DNA from: Pseudomonadota bacterium
GTDB taxonomy: Bacteria > Pseudomonadota > Alphaproteobacteria > Rhizobiales > Xanthobacteraceae
Length of the DNA: 6,515 nucleotides
Reading direction: 5' to 3'
Assembly (NCBI GenBank): GCA_023417665.1
Contig: JAEZFA010000225.1
Location: 1 to 6,515 of the forward strand
The notes under the pieces are model-generated. The model was not told the origin of the DNA, did no database searches, and saw only the letters and a list, made by a program, of their open reading frames with translations. The first letter of the stretch is position 1, and the number at the start of each line of letters is the position of its first letter. Both the position numbers and the translations under genes were made by a program. Of this stretch, positions 1 to 6,515 are shown in pieces.

Positions 1-1
1 C

Positions 2-661
2 GGACTGCTTGCGCTTCTGCTGGGCCTTTGGGGATTCAGGCAGGTAAAACATGAGCCGGGCGAGCGGTTCGATCTTGCGTTCGCCGTCAACAGTTACAAG
101 GCGATCTTTGCGAACCCGCGTGCGAAGTGGACCTATCTCGGCGTGCTGCTGGAAGGGATCGCCGTGTTCGGCATCTTTCCGTTCGTGGCAATCCTGCTGC
201 ACGAAAGCGGCGAGTATCGCGCGACGATCGCGGGCTTCGTGATCGCGGGCTTTGCGATCGGCGGGGCGATATTCGGGCTGGTCGTTGCGCCGATGCTGAA
301 GCTGCTCGGCACGCGCGGGCTCATGATGTGGGGCGGAGTGATCGTCGCCGCGATGCTGTGCTTCTCGGCGCTGACGCTGGCATGGCCGGTGGAGTTCGCG
401 GCCTTTCTCGTCATGGGTATCGGCTTCTACATGCTGCACAACTGCTTTCAGCTTGCCGCCTCGGAAATCGCACCGAAGGTGCGGGGCTCGGCGCTGGCGC
501 TGCATTCGAGCTTCTTTTTTGCCGGGCATGCCGTGGGCCCGGTGTTTTACTACTGGGGGATGGCTCATCTCGGCATCGGGCCGACATTGTTCGTCGCGGC
601 GGCGATCATGGCGATCACCGGATTTGGCGGCGCCTATTTCCTGTTTCCGAAACGAAGCTAA
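2..661 (+). CDS. MFS transporter, C-terminal half (5' end outside window)
   Basis: The frame is open from the first bases of the window and ends with TAA at 659-661, giving 219 residues of a longer protein. It is strongly hydrophobic, with about six predicted membrane spans separated by short polar turns, as expected for the second six-helix bundle of a major facilitator superfamily permease (usual total about 390-420 residues). A charged stretch near the left edge (residues about 13-40) fits the central cytoplasmic loop. Near the C-terminus, the segment APKVRGSALALHSS followed by FFFAGHAVGP is typical of the last helices of MFS drug or sugar efflux-type proteins. The substrate cannot be read from this half. 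An ATG at 143 lies inside this reading frame and is not the real start, because the homologous hydrophobic and loop sequence continues upstream of it. The stop overlaps the stop of the convergent DUF1835 gene by 4 bases. Family assignment is fairly secure; function is not. Confidence 0.85.
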   Translation, partial: GLLALLLGLWGFRQVKHEPGERFDLAFAVNSYKAIFANPRAKWTYLGVLLEGIAVFGIFPFVAILLHESGEYRATIAGFVIAGFAIGGAIFGLVVAPMLKLLGTRGLMMWGGVIVAAMLCFSALTLAWPVEFAAFLVMGIGFYMLHNCFQLAASEIAPKVRGSALALHSSFFFAGHAVGPVFYYWGMAHLGIGPTLFVAAAIMAITGFGGAYFLFPKRS

Positions 662-1614
662 CCGCGCAGCAGTGCCGCGGACTCCGGGTCGAAGCGCCAG
701 AGATTGTCCGGCGTGAGGTGAACGCCGCCGATCCAGCGATCGATGCCGTTCAGCGCGACATGATCCGCGCGTCCGCCAAGTACGGCTTCGCCTGTTTCGG
801 TGAGTTCGATCAGCGTGTCGATGTATTCGACCGTGTGGTTCGTGCGCGCGGCTTGCGCGATACCACCGGCTGGCAGGCCGCGCAGAAGCGGTTGCCTGCC
901 GCCGCTGAGATTCTCCAGCCGGGTGTAGAAGCCGAGATCGCCGAGGAACGGCAGCGTTTCGCTCTGCTGATAGTGGCGGAACGCAAGCCCCGGCGTGATC
1001 GCGCCGTCGCGAATGGCGAGGAGCGCGTGGCGTTCGATCCGCCCCAGACCGTCTTGCGGCGAAGGATATTCCTCCAGTAGCCGCCGGAATGCGACACGCG
1101 CTTCGGGAAGCGCTCCTTCTTCCACGGCGTTGTTCAAAACATCCCCGGGCGTGGCCGCGCGGAATGCGGCCCATAGCTTTTCCGCAGCCCGGTAATCGCT
1201 CTCCGCAAGCATGCGCGCATCATCCGCAATGTCGTCGATATGGCTGGAGAGTGGCGGCGGGCAGAGAAAAAGCCGCGGCGGCGAACGGAACGCGATGGTC
1301 GAGAGCCGCGGCAGCAGTTCGATGATCTGCAACTGGTCGTGCAGGTCGGTTTCGAACCAGAGTTCGATATCGAAGTCCCCGGCGATGCCTGCGAGTGCCG
1401 CATTTCTGCGCGTGAAGTCGTCGCGGACATCGCGCATGCCGAAGGCCTGTTCGATATAGCGCGCACGCGTATCGGCGAGCGCTTCGTCGTCGATGCCGCC
1501 CGGTACGGGACCTTCCACCAGGACGTCGCGCCAGATCAGGATGTCCGCGTCCGGGAAATGCGCGGCAAGCGCGTTGGCTGCATGGTCGCCATTGGTGATC
1601 AGCAGGCGCGGCAT
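658..1614 (-). CDS. DUF1835 domain-containing protein, function unknown
   Basis: This is a 318-residue soluble protein read from ATG at 1614-1612 to TAG at 660-658. The N-terminus has the hallmark of the DUF1835 family: residues 5-13 LITNGDHAA, then IWRDVLVEGPVP at 27-38. The middle (about 140-185) is helical and charged. The stretch 184-245, including GRIERHALLAI and LPFLGDLGFY, resembles the DUF3658-type region often found behind DUF1835. The tail has a conserved-looking segment GIDRWIGGVHLT at 290-301. No catalytic role is established for the family, and I cannot assign one. The frame stays open upstream to 1767, but that would overlap queF by more than 140 bases and adds a sequence without family character, so ATG 1614 is preferred. 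No clear Shine-Dalgarno sequence precedes it. It starts 10 bases after the queF stop, so the two are probably co-transcribed and translation may be coupled. Confidence 0.85.
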   Translation of the reverse strand: MPRLLITNGDHAANALAAHFPDADILIWRDVLVEGPVPGGIDDEALADTRARYIEQAFGMRDVRDDFTRRNAALAGIAGDFDIELWFETDLHDQLQIIELLPRLSTIAFRSPPRLFLCPPPLSSHIDDIADDARMLAESDYRAAEKLWAAFRAATPGDVLNNAVEEGALPEARVAFRRLLEEYPSPQDGLGRIERHALLAIRDGAITPGLAFRHYQQSETLPFLGDLGFYTRLENLSGGRQPLLRGLPAGGIAQAARTNHTVEYIDTLIELTETGEAVLGGRADHVALNGIDRWIGGVHLTPDNLWRFDPESAALLRG

Positions 1615-1624
1615 GGAATGAAGG

Positions 1625-2077
1625 TCAGCCGCGGCCGCGATAGGGGGCGACCCCCTGATCGGGAAGCCAAACGCCGGACGGCAGTTTGCCATGCTGCCAG
1701 AACACGTCGATCGGCATGCCGCCGCGCGGATACCAGTAGCCGCCGATGCGAAGGTACTTCGGCGCAAGCAGTTTTACGATGCGCTTGCCGATCGCGACCG
1801 TGCAGTCTTCATGAAACGCGCCGTGATTGCGAAAGCTTGCGAAATACAATTTGAGCGATTTCGACTCCACCAGCCATTTTGCCGGAACGTAATCAATGAC
1901 AAGATGTGCGAAATCCGGCTGGCCGGTGATCGGGCAAAGGCTCGTAAACTCCGGCGTAACGAACCGAACCGTATAATCGGTGCCGGAATGTGGATTGGGT
2001 ACGCGGTCTAGCGTGGCCTGCTCCGGGGAGGAAGGAACGGGAGTCGACGTACCGAGTTGCAAGGTTTTACGGGCCAT
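1625..2077 (-). CDS. queF: NADPH-dependent 7-cyano-7-deazaguanine (preQ0) reductase QueF, type I
   Basis: QueF reduces the nitrile of preQ0 to the aminomethyl group of preQ1 using NADPH, a late step before tRNA insertion in queuosine biosynthesis. It is a cytoplasmic enzyme of the tunnelling (T-fold) family. The 150-residue length is that of the short, single-domain type I form, not the roughly 280-residue E. coli type. Visible signatures are the active-site cysteine C48 in [11 protein letters not shown] with the catalytic aspartate D55, the QueF motif ESKSLK at 71-76 that contributes to NADPH binding, and the substrate-binding FHED at 88-91. The start ATG (2077-2075) gives a normal rhizobial-like N-terminus ([15 protein letters not shown]). 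No obvious strong ribosome binding site is seen. It is divergent from the membrane-protein gene beginning at 2084 and leads into the DUF1835 gene. No other queuosine genes (queC, queD, queE, tgt) are in the window. Confidence 0.96.
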   Translation of the reverse strand: MARKTLQLGTSTPVPSSPEQATLDRVPNPHSGTDYTVRFVTPEFTSLCPITGQPDFAHLVIDYVPAKWLVESKSLKLYFASFRNHGAFHEDCTVAIGKRIVKLLAPKYLRIGGYWYPRGGMPIDVFWQHGKLPSGVWLPDQGVAPYRGRG

Positions 2078-2083
2078 TGCGCT

Positions 2084-2500
2084 ATGAAACTCGAATATCG
2101 CGATCTGTCCAGTTCAGGTGCCGGCCGTGCCGGCGATTTGCGGCCGAGGCGCTTCGGCTTCCTTGACGTTCTTGCCGCTTCACTGCTGCTTTTTGTGGTT
2201 TCCTCTTATTTCGTGACGCCCAAGCAGATCGACCGTCCGGTCGAGCATGTCGTTTACGACCCCTCGCGGAATTCCTTTGCTTCTTTCCGTTGTCTCGAGG
2301 AGCGCACCACCGCGCATCTCTTCACGCAGAGCCGCGACGTGCTCGAACTGCGCGCCTCGGTTCGCGTGGTCCGGCTGACCGACCTGTACCGCTATGCCAC
2401 GCCGCAGCCCGACGCAAAGTGCTATGCCGCGCGCGGATTGGTCGAGGCGGTGCCGCGATCGGAATATTTCTTTGGGTGGCTGCGCAAGATTCTGGGCTAA
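2084..2500 (+). CDS. hypothetical single-span membrane protein
   Basis: I do not recognise this 138-residue protein. The N-terminus is polar and ends in an arginine-rich patch (RPRR, 20-23), followed by one hydrophobic segment at about 26-44 ([19 protein letters not shown]). By the positive-inside rule the N-terminus should be cytoplasmic and the remaining ~94 residues periplasmic. That part is mixed alpha/beta in character, rich in arginine, and has two cysteines (C70 and C113) that could form a disulfide; this is inference. The segment is too far from the N-terminus and lacks a clear cleavage site for an ordinary signal peptide, so a signal anchor is likelier. An alternative TTG start at 2057 would add nine residues and overlap queF by 21 bases; ATG 2084 is favoured. 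It lies 6 bases from the divergent queF start and 54 bases before eno, so it may share a transcript with eno. Coding status is supported by the long clean frame and the membrane segment. Confidence 0.72.
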   Translation: MKLEYRDLSSSGAGRAGDLRPRRFGFLDVLAASLLLFVVSSYFVTPKQIDRPVEHVVYDPSRNSFASFRCLEERTTAHLFTQSRDVLELRASVRVVRLTDLYRYATPQPDAKCYAARGLVEAVPRSEYFFGWLRKILG

Positions 2501-3832
<1,332 letters not shown>

Positions 3833-3866
3833 CGGGCGGGCAACCGCCAGCCGCTATCAAGGCGGG

Positions 3867-4184
3867 ATGGTAACGCGTACCCGGCTTGGCCGTTTCTTCC
3901 GTATTCTGGGGCTCTATTGCATCGCCGGGGCGATGATCGCCTATTTTGCGTTCCATGCGCAGCACGGCAATTACGGCATCGAGGCCGGCAAGGCGCTGAA
4001 GGAAGAAATCGCGAACCTGACCGTGGAGCGCGATGCTCTGGTCGCCGAACGGACGGCGCTCGAACGCCGCAACAGGCTTCTGCACGCCGACAAGATCGAC
4101 CCGGACCTGCTGGAAGAACTCGCCCGCCGCGATCTTGCCTTCGCGATGCCGAATGATCTCGTCATGGTGCTCAATCGCCCCTAG
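3867..4184 (+). CDS. FtsB/DivIC-family septum formation initiator protein
   Basis: This is a 105-residue bitopic inner-membrane protein of the FtsB/DivIC type. In other bacteria FtsB bridges FtsL and FtsQ in the divisome and helps activate septal peptidoglycan synthesis. Visible layout: a short basic cytoplasmic N-terminus (MVTRTRLGRF), a membrane span at about 10-29, then HAQHGNYGIEAGK, a coiled coil at about 40-72 with regular hydrophobic spacing and many charged residues, and a conserved distal motif KIDPDLLEELARR at 76-88 followed by LAFAMPND. The start ATG 3867 is preceded by AAGGCG about 5 bases upstream, a fair ribosome binding site. The same frame is open upstream but runs antisensically through eno in a different frame and is meaningless there. 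The gene sits between eno and pdhA, as in many Rhizobiales. The family call is strong; whether it works exactly as E. coli FtsB is inference. Confidence 0.9.
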   Translation: MVTRTRLGRFFRILGLYCIAGAMIAYFAFHAQHGNYGIEAGKALKEEIANLTVERDALVAERTALERRNRLLHADKIDPDLLEELARRDLAFAMPNDLVMVLNRP

Positions 4185-4333
4185 GCGAAGCGGCCCGCAA
4201 TCTCGTTTCGCGCGCGGCCTTCATCTCGAAATTTCCTTTAGTTTCAATCGCATCCGTCTGTTATTCCACCGGCGGCAGTAGCGTCGTGCCGAAATTTGCG
4301 GTAAGCGAAACGAACGGGAGACAGAACAGAAAA
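4185..4333 (+). promoter_or_regulatory. 149-base intergenic region, probable leader of the pdh genes
   Basis: This is the longest non-coding gap in the window. It separates the FtsB-like gene from pdhA. Its centre (about 4225-4270) is AT-richer than the surroundings, which would suit a promoter. A TG-T-TATTCC string at 4259-4267 is a weak extended -10 candidate, but I see no convincing -35 partner. No rho-independent terminator (stable stem plus T-run) is visible. A GGGAG at 4316-4320 is the only purine-rich ribosome-binding candidate before ATG 4334 and lies rather far from it (13 bases). The assignment as a promoter region rests on position and composition, not on a recognised site. Confidence 0.3.
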
Positions 4334-5368
4334 ATGCCTGCCGCTGCCAAAGCTGAAAAAGCCGATAAATCCGACAAAGCCGCTTCCCGCGCATCGAAAG
4401 CTGCCGCGTGGAGCAAATCGCAGGAACTTGCCGCCTATCGCGAGATGCTGCTGATCCGCCGGTTCGAAGAAAAGGCCGGACAACTCTACGGCATGGGACT
4501 GATCGGCGGGTTCTGCCACCTCTACATCGGGCAGGAAGCCGTCGTCGTCGGCATGCAGATGGCCCTGAAAGAGGGCGATCAGGTCATCACCGCCTATCGC
4601 GATCACGGGCACATGCTGGCGTGCGGCATGGACGCCAAGGGCGTGATGGCCGAACTGACCGGCCGCCGCGGCGGCTACTCCAAGGGCAAAGGCGGCTCGA
4701 TGCACATGTTCAGCATCGAGAAGAACTTCTTTGGCGGCCACGGCATCGTCGGCGCGCAGGTTTCGCTCGGCACCGGCATCGCGTTCGCGAACCGCTATCG
4801 CGAGAACGGCAATGTCTGCCTGACCTATTTTGGCGACGGCGCCTCGAACCAGGGCCAGGTGTACGAAAGCTTCAACATGGCGGAGCTCTGGAAGCTCCCC
4901 GTGGTCTACATCATCGAGAACAACAAATACGCGATGGGCACTTCGGTCGCCCGCTCGTCCGCTTTGCAGGAATTCTCCAAGCGCGGCGCTTCCTTCAACA
5001 TTCCCGGCGAGAAAGTGGACGGCATGGATGTGCGCGCCGTGCATGAAGCGGGCCTGCGCGCGGTCGAGCATGCGCGCAGCGGCGAGGGCCCGTTCATTCT
5101 GGAAATGAGCACCTATCGGTATCGCGGCCACTCGATGTCCGATCCGGCCAAATACCGGACCAAGGAAGAACTCGAGAAGATGCGCGCGCCGGACAGCGAT
5201 CCGATTGAGCGGGTGCGCGCCAGGATTCTCGAAGGCAAGCTTGCGAGCGAAGACGAAATCAAGAAGATCGATGCCGAGATCCGGTCGATCGTGAACGAGT
5301 CCGCCGAGTTCGCGACCAACGATCCGGAGCCGGACGCCTCCGAGCTCTATACCGACGTATTGCGCTAG
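4334..5368 (+). CDS. pdhA: pyruvate dehydrogenase E1 component, alpha subunit
   Basis: With PdhB this forms the thiamine-diphosphate-dependent E1 heterotetramer that decarboxylates pyruvate and passes the acetyl group to a lipoyl domain of the pyruvate dehydrogenase complex. The 344 residues match the alphaproteobacterial alpha subunit. An Ala/Lys/Ser-rich, probably disordered N-terminus (1-27) precedes the conserved start of the fold, SQELAAYREMLLIRRFEEK. Further marks are GFCHLYIGQEA at 59-69, YRDHGH at 88-93, the ThDP/Mg motif beginning GDGASNQG at 167-174 and ending ENN at 195-197, and YRYRGHSMSDP at 261-271, the loop containing the active-site histidine and the serine equivalent to the phosphorylated site of mitochondrial E1. 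The C-terminus DPEPDASELYTDVLR is typical. ATG 4334 is chosen; an in-frame GTG at 4286 would add 16 unconvincing residues. A small membrane-protein gene follows after 16 bases, then pdhB, so the three are probably one transcript. Confidence 0.98.
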   Translation: MPAAAKAEKADKSDKAASRASKAAAWSKSQELAAYREMLLIRRFEEKAGQLYGMGLIGGFCHLYIGQEAVVVGMQMALKEGDQVITAYRDHGHMLACGMDAKGVMAELTGRRGGYSKGKGGSMHMFSIEKNFFGGHGIVGAQVSLGTGIAFANRYRENGNVCLTYFGDGASNQGQVYESFNMAELWKLPVVYIIENNKYAMGTSVARSSALQEFSKRGASFNIPGEKVDGMDVRAVHEAGLRAVEHARSGEGPFILEMSTYRYRGHSMSDPAKYRTKEELEKMRAPDSDPIERVRARILEGKLASEDEIKKIDAEIRSIVNESAEFATNDPEPDASELYTDVLR

Positions 5369-5384
5369 GCGAGAGGATCGAACG

Positions 5385-5663
5385 ATGCGGACGCTCGGTT
5401 TTCTTCTCGCCTATACCGCGATGGTCGGCGTCGCGTTCAGCTGGATCGCGGCCTTTATCTTTTATCTGCGAACGCATGGTTCGCTCAGCCCGGAGCAGTC
5501 GCATCTGCGGGGGCAATTGTTCTTCAACTGGCTGTTCGTGAACGGCAAGCTCTCCGGAGAAGCACGCGAATATGCCCGCAGGGTCAACACGGCGATCGGG
5601 GTGTTCTTCATCAGTCTGGTGGTCGCCGGCATGGGCACCATCATCGCCGTCGCGCCGCGCTAA
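5385..5663 (+). CDS. small membrane protein with two predicted spans, between pdhA and pdhB
   Basis: I do not recognise this 92-residue protein as a named family. It has a hydrophobic segment at about 4-28 (LGFLLAYTAMVGVAFSWIAAF and following), a polar central loop of about 40 residues (29-67) containing NWLFVNGKLSGEAREYARR, and a second hydrophobic segment at about 70-90. A two-span hairpin with both ends on one side is the simplest topology; basic residues around 61-66 favour that loop being cytoplasmic, while R2 pulls the other way, so orientation is open. The start is well supported: GAGAGG at 5371-5376 lies 8 bases before ATG 5385. It begins 16 bases after the pdhA stop and ends 12 bases before pdhB, so it is almost certainly co-transcribed and translated with the E1 subunits. 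Any functional link to pyruvate dehydrogenase is inference from position only. Confidence 0.8.
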   Translation: MRTLGFLLAYTAMVGVAFSWIAAFIFYLRTHGSLSPEQSHLRGQLFFNWLFVNGKLSGEAREYARRVNTAIGVFFISLVVAGMGTIIAVAPR

Positions 5664-5675
5664 ATAGGGTTCAGT

Positions 5676-6515
5676 ATGCCGATCGAAGTTCTTATGCCCG
5701 CGCTTTCGCCCACGATGGAAAAGGGCAATCTCGCCAAATGGCTGAAGGCCGAAGGCGACGACGTGAAGGCGGGCGACGTGATCGCCGAAATCGAGACCGA
5801 CAAGGCGACCATGGAGGTCGAGGCGGTCGACGAGGGCAAGCTCGGGAAAATCCTGGTGCCGGAAGGCACGCAGGATGTCGCCGTTAATACGCCGATTGCG
5901 CTGATCCTGGGCGAAGGCGAGAGCGCATCGGATGCGCCGGCCGCTGCCGCAGCGAAGACGCAGGAAGCGCCGGCAAAGCAGGCCGAGGCCACGCAGGAGA
6001 AGCGCGCGGCATCGGTCGAGAAGCCGGTCGAAGCCGCGCCGATCGAGGTGGACGTGCCGGAAGGCACCGAGATGGTCAACATGACCGTGCGCGAAGCGCT
6101 GCGCGACGCCATGGCCGAAGAAATGCGCCGCGACGCGGACGTCTTCGTGATGGGGGAAGAGGTCGCCGAGTATCAGGGCGCCTACAAGGTCACGCAGGGG
6201 CTGTTGCAGGAATTCGGCGCGCGGCGGGTAATCGACACGCCGATTACCGAGCATGGCTTCACCGGTGTGGGCGTCGGCGCGGGGTTCACCGGGCTGAAGC
6301 CCATCGTCGAATTCATGACCTTCAACTTTTCGATGCAGGCGATCGATCAGATCGTGAACTCGGCGGCGAAGACGCTCTACATGTCCGGCGGACAGGTGCA
6401 GTGCTCCATTGTTTTTCGCGGGCCGAACGGTGCCGCGGCGCGCGTTGCCGCGCAGCACAGCCAGGACTTTGCGTCGTGGTACGCGCATGTGCCGGGGCTG
6501 AAGGTGGTGTCGCCC
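5676..6515 (+). CDS. pdhB: pyruvate dehydrogenase E1 component, beta subunit with N-terminal lipoyl domain (3' end outside window)
   Basis: The frame is open to the right edge, giving the first 280 residues; about 180 more are expected. Residues 1-79 form a biotinyl/lipoyl domain with the lipoylation lysine K43 in [11 protein letters not shown] flexible Ala/Pro/Glu/Lys linker spans about 82-130. The E1-beta pyrimidine-binding domain then begins at [16 protein letters not shown]. It contains the catalytic-site glutamate of [13 protein letters not shown] (160-172; E162 corresponds to the glutamate that binds the ThDP aminopyrimidine), DTPITEHGF at 187-195, [14 protein letters not shown] at 212-225, and AAQHSQDF at 258-265 with the active-site histidine H261. 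E1-beta subunits carrying their own lipoyl domain are known from alphaproteobacteria such as Sinorhizobium and Zymomonas. The start ATG 5676 gives the canonical lipoyl N-terminus [23 protein letters not shown] just upstream is a weak ribosome binding site. The E2 and E3 genes, if adjacent, lie beyond the window. Confidence 0.98.
   Translation, partial: MPIEVLMPALSPTMEKGNLAKWLKAEGDDVKAGDVIAEIETDKATMEVEAVDEGKLGKILVPEGTQDVAVNTPIALILGEGESASDAPAAAAAKTQEAPAKQAEATQEKRAASVEKPVEAAPIEVDVPEGTEMVNMTVREALRDAMAEEMRRDADVFVMGEEVAEYQGAYKVTQGLLQEFGARRVIDTPITEHGFTGVGVGAGFTGLKPIVEFMTFNFSMQAIDQIVNSAAKTLYMSGGQVQCSIVFRGPNGAAARVAAQHSQDFASWYAHVPGLKVVSP

Noticed and set aside
127..1080. Plus-strand open frame of 317 codons across the MFS and DUF1835 genes
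   Set aside because: It crosses the boundary between two convergent real genes in another frame and reads as an Arg/Ala-rich protein without any family character.
1615..1767. Upstream extension of the DUF1835 frame
   Set aside because: The 51 extra codons overlap queF and look like random GC-rich sequence; the family N-terminus begins naturally at MPRLLITNGD.
4190..4225. GGCC-containing inverted repeat after the FtsB-like gene
   Set aside because: Only the self-complementary GGCC pairs; neither flanks nor interior extend the stem, and no T-run follows at the right distance.
4244..5131. Minus-strand open frame of 295 codons opposite pdhA
   Set aside because: It is a shadow of pdhA, which has full catalytic motifs on the plus strand.
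5259..6488. Minus-strand open frame of 409 codons opposite pdhB
   Set aside because: It is antisense to pdhB, the small membrane gene and the end of pdhA. It has low-complexity Arg/His/Asp/Leu content and no recognisable motif.

Overview
The window is a GC-rich stretch of alphaproteobacterial chromosome. It most resembles the Rhizobiales/Hyphomicrobiales, possibly a Bradyrhizobium- or Afipia-like lineage; I cannot fix the genus. The main evidence is the order eno, FtsB/DivIC-like gene, pdhA, pdhB, together with a pdhB whose E1-beta carries its own N-terminal lipoyl domain. Both are familiar alphaproteobacterial traits. Coding density is very high, and I see no tRNA, rRNA, CRISPR array, insertion sequence or phage gene.

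Left part (1-2077): the C-terminal half of a major facilitator superfamily (MFS) transporter enters from the left edge on the plus strand and ends at 661. It meets, tail to tail with a 4-base overlap, a minus-strand pair: queF (NADPH-dependent preQ0 reductase of queuosine biosynthesis) followed 10 bases later by a DUF1835-family protein of unknown function.

Middle (2084-4184): head to head with queF, only 6 bases away, is a small single-span membrane protein that I do not recognise. It is followed on the same strand by eno (enolase, complete, all catalytic residues present) and a 105-residue FtsB/DivIC-type septum-formation protein.

Right part (4334-6515): pdhA (pyruvate dehydrogenase E1-alpha), a 92-residue protein with two predicted membrane spans, and pdhB (E1-beta with lipoyl domain, cut by the right edge after 280 codons). 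Spacings of 16 and 12 bases suggest one transcript. Enolase makes phosphoenolpyruvate, and pyruvate dehydrogenase converts the pyruvate made from it to acetyl-CoA. The block is therefore lower glycolysis and entry to the TCA cycle, with a division gene and two small membrane proteins embedded.

This is essentially a housekeeping region. I found no convincing new system. The points most worth a second look are the uncharacterised small membrane proteins, especially the one between the two E1 subunit genes, and the queF-DUF1835 pairing.
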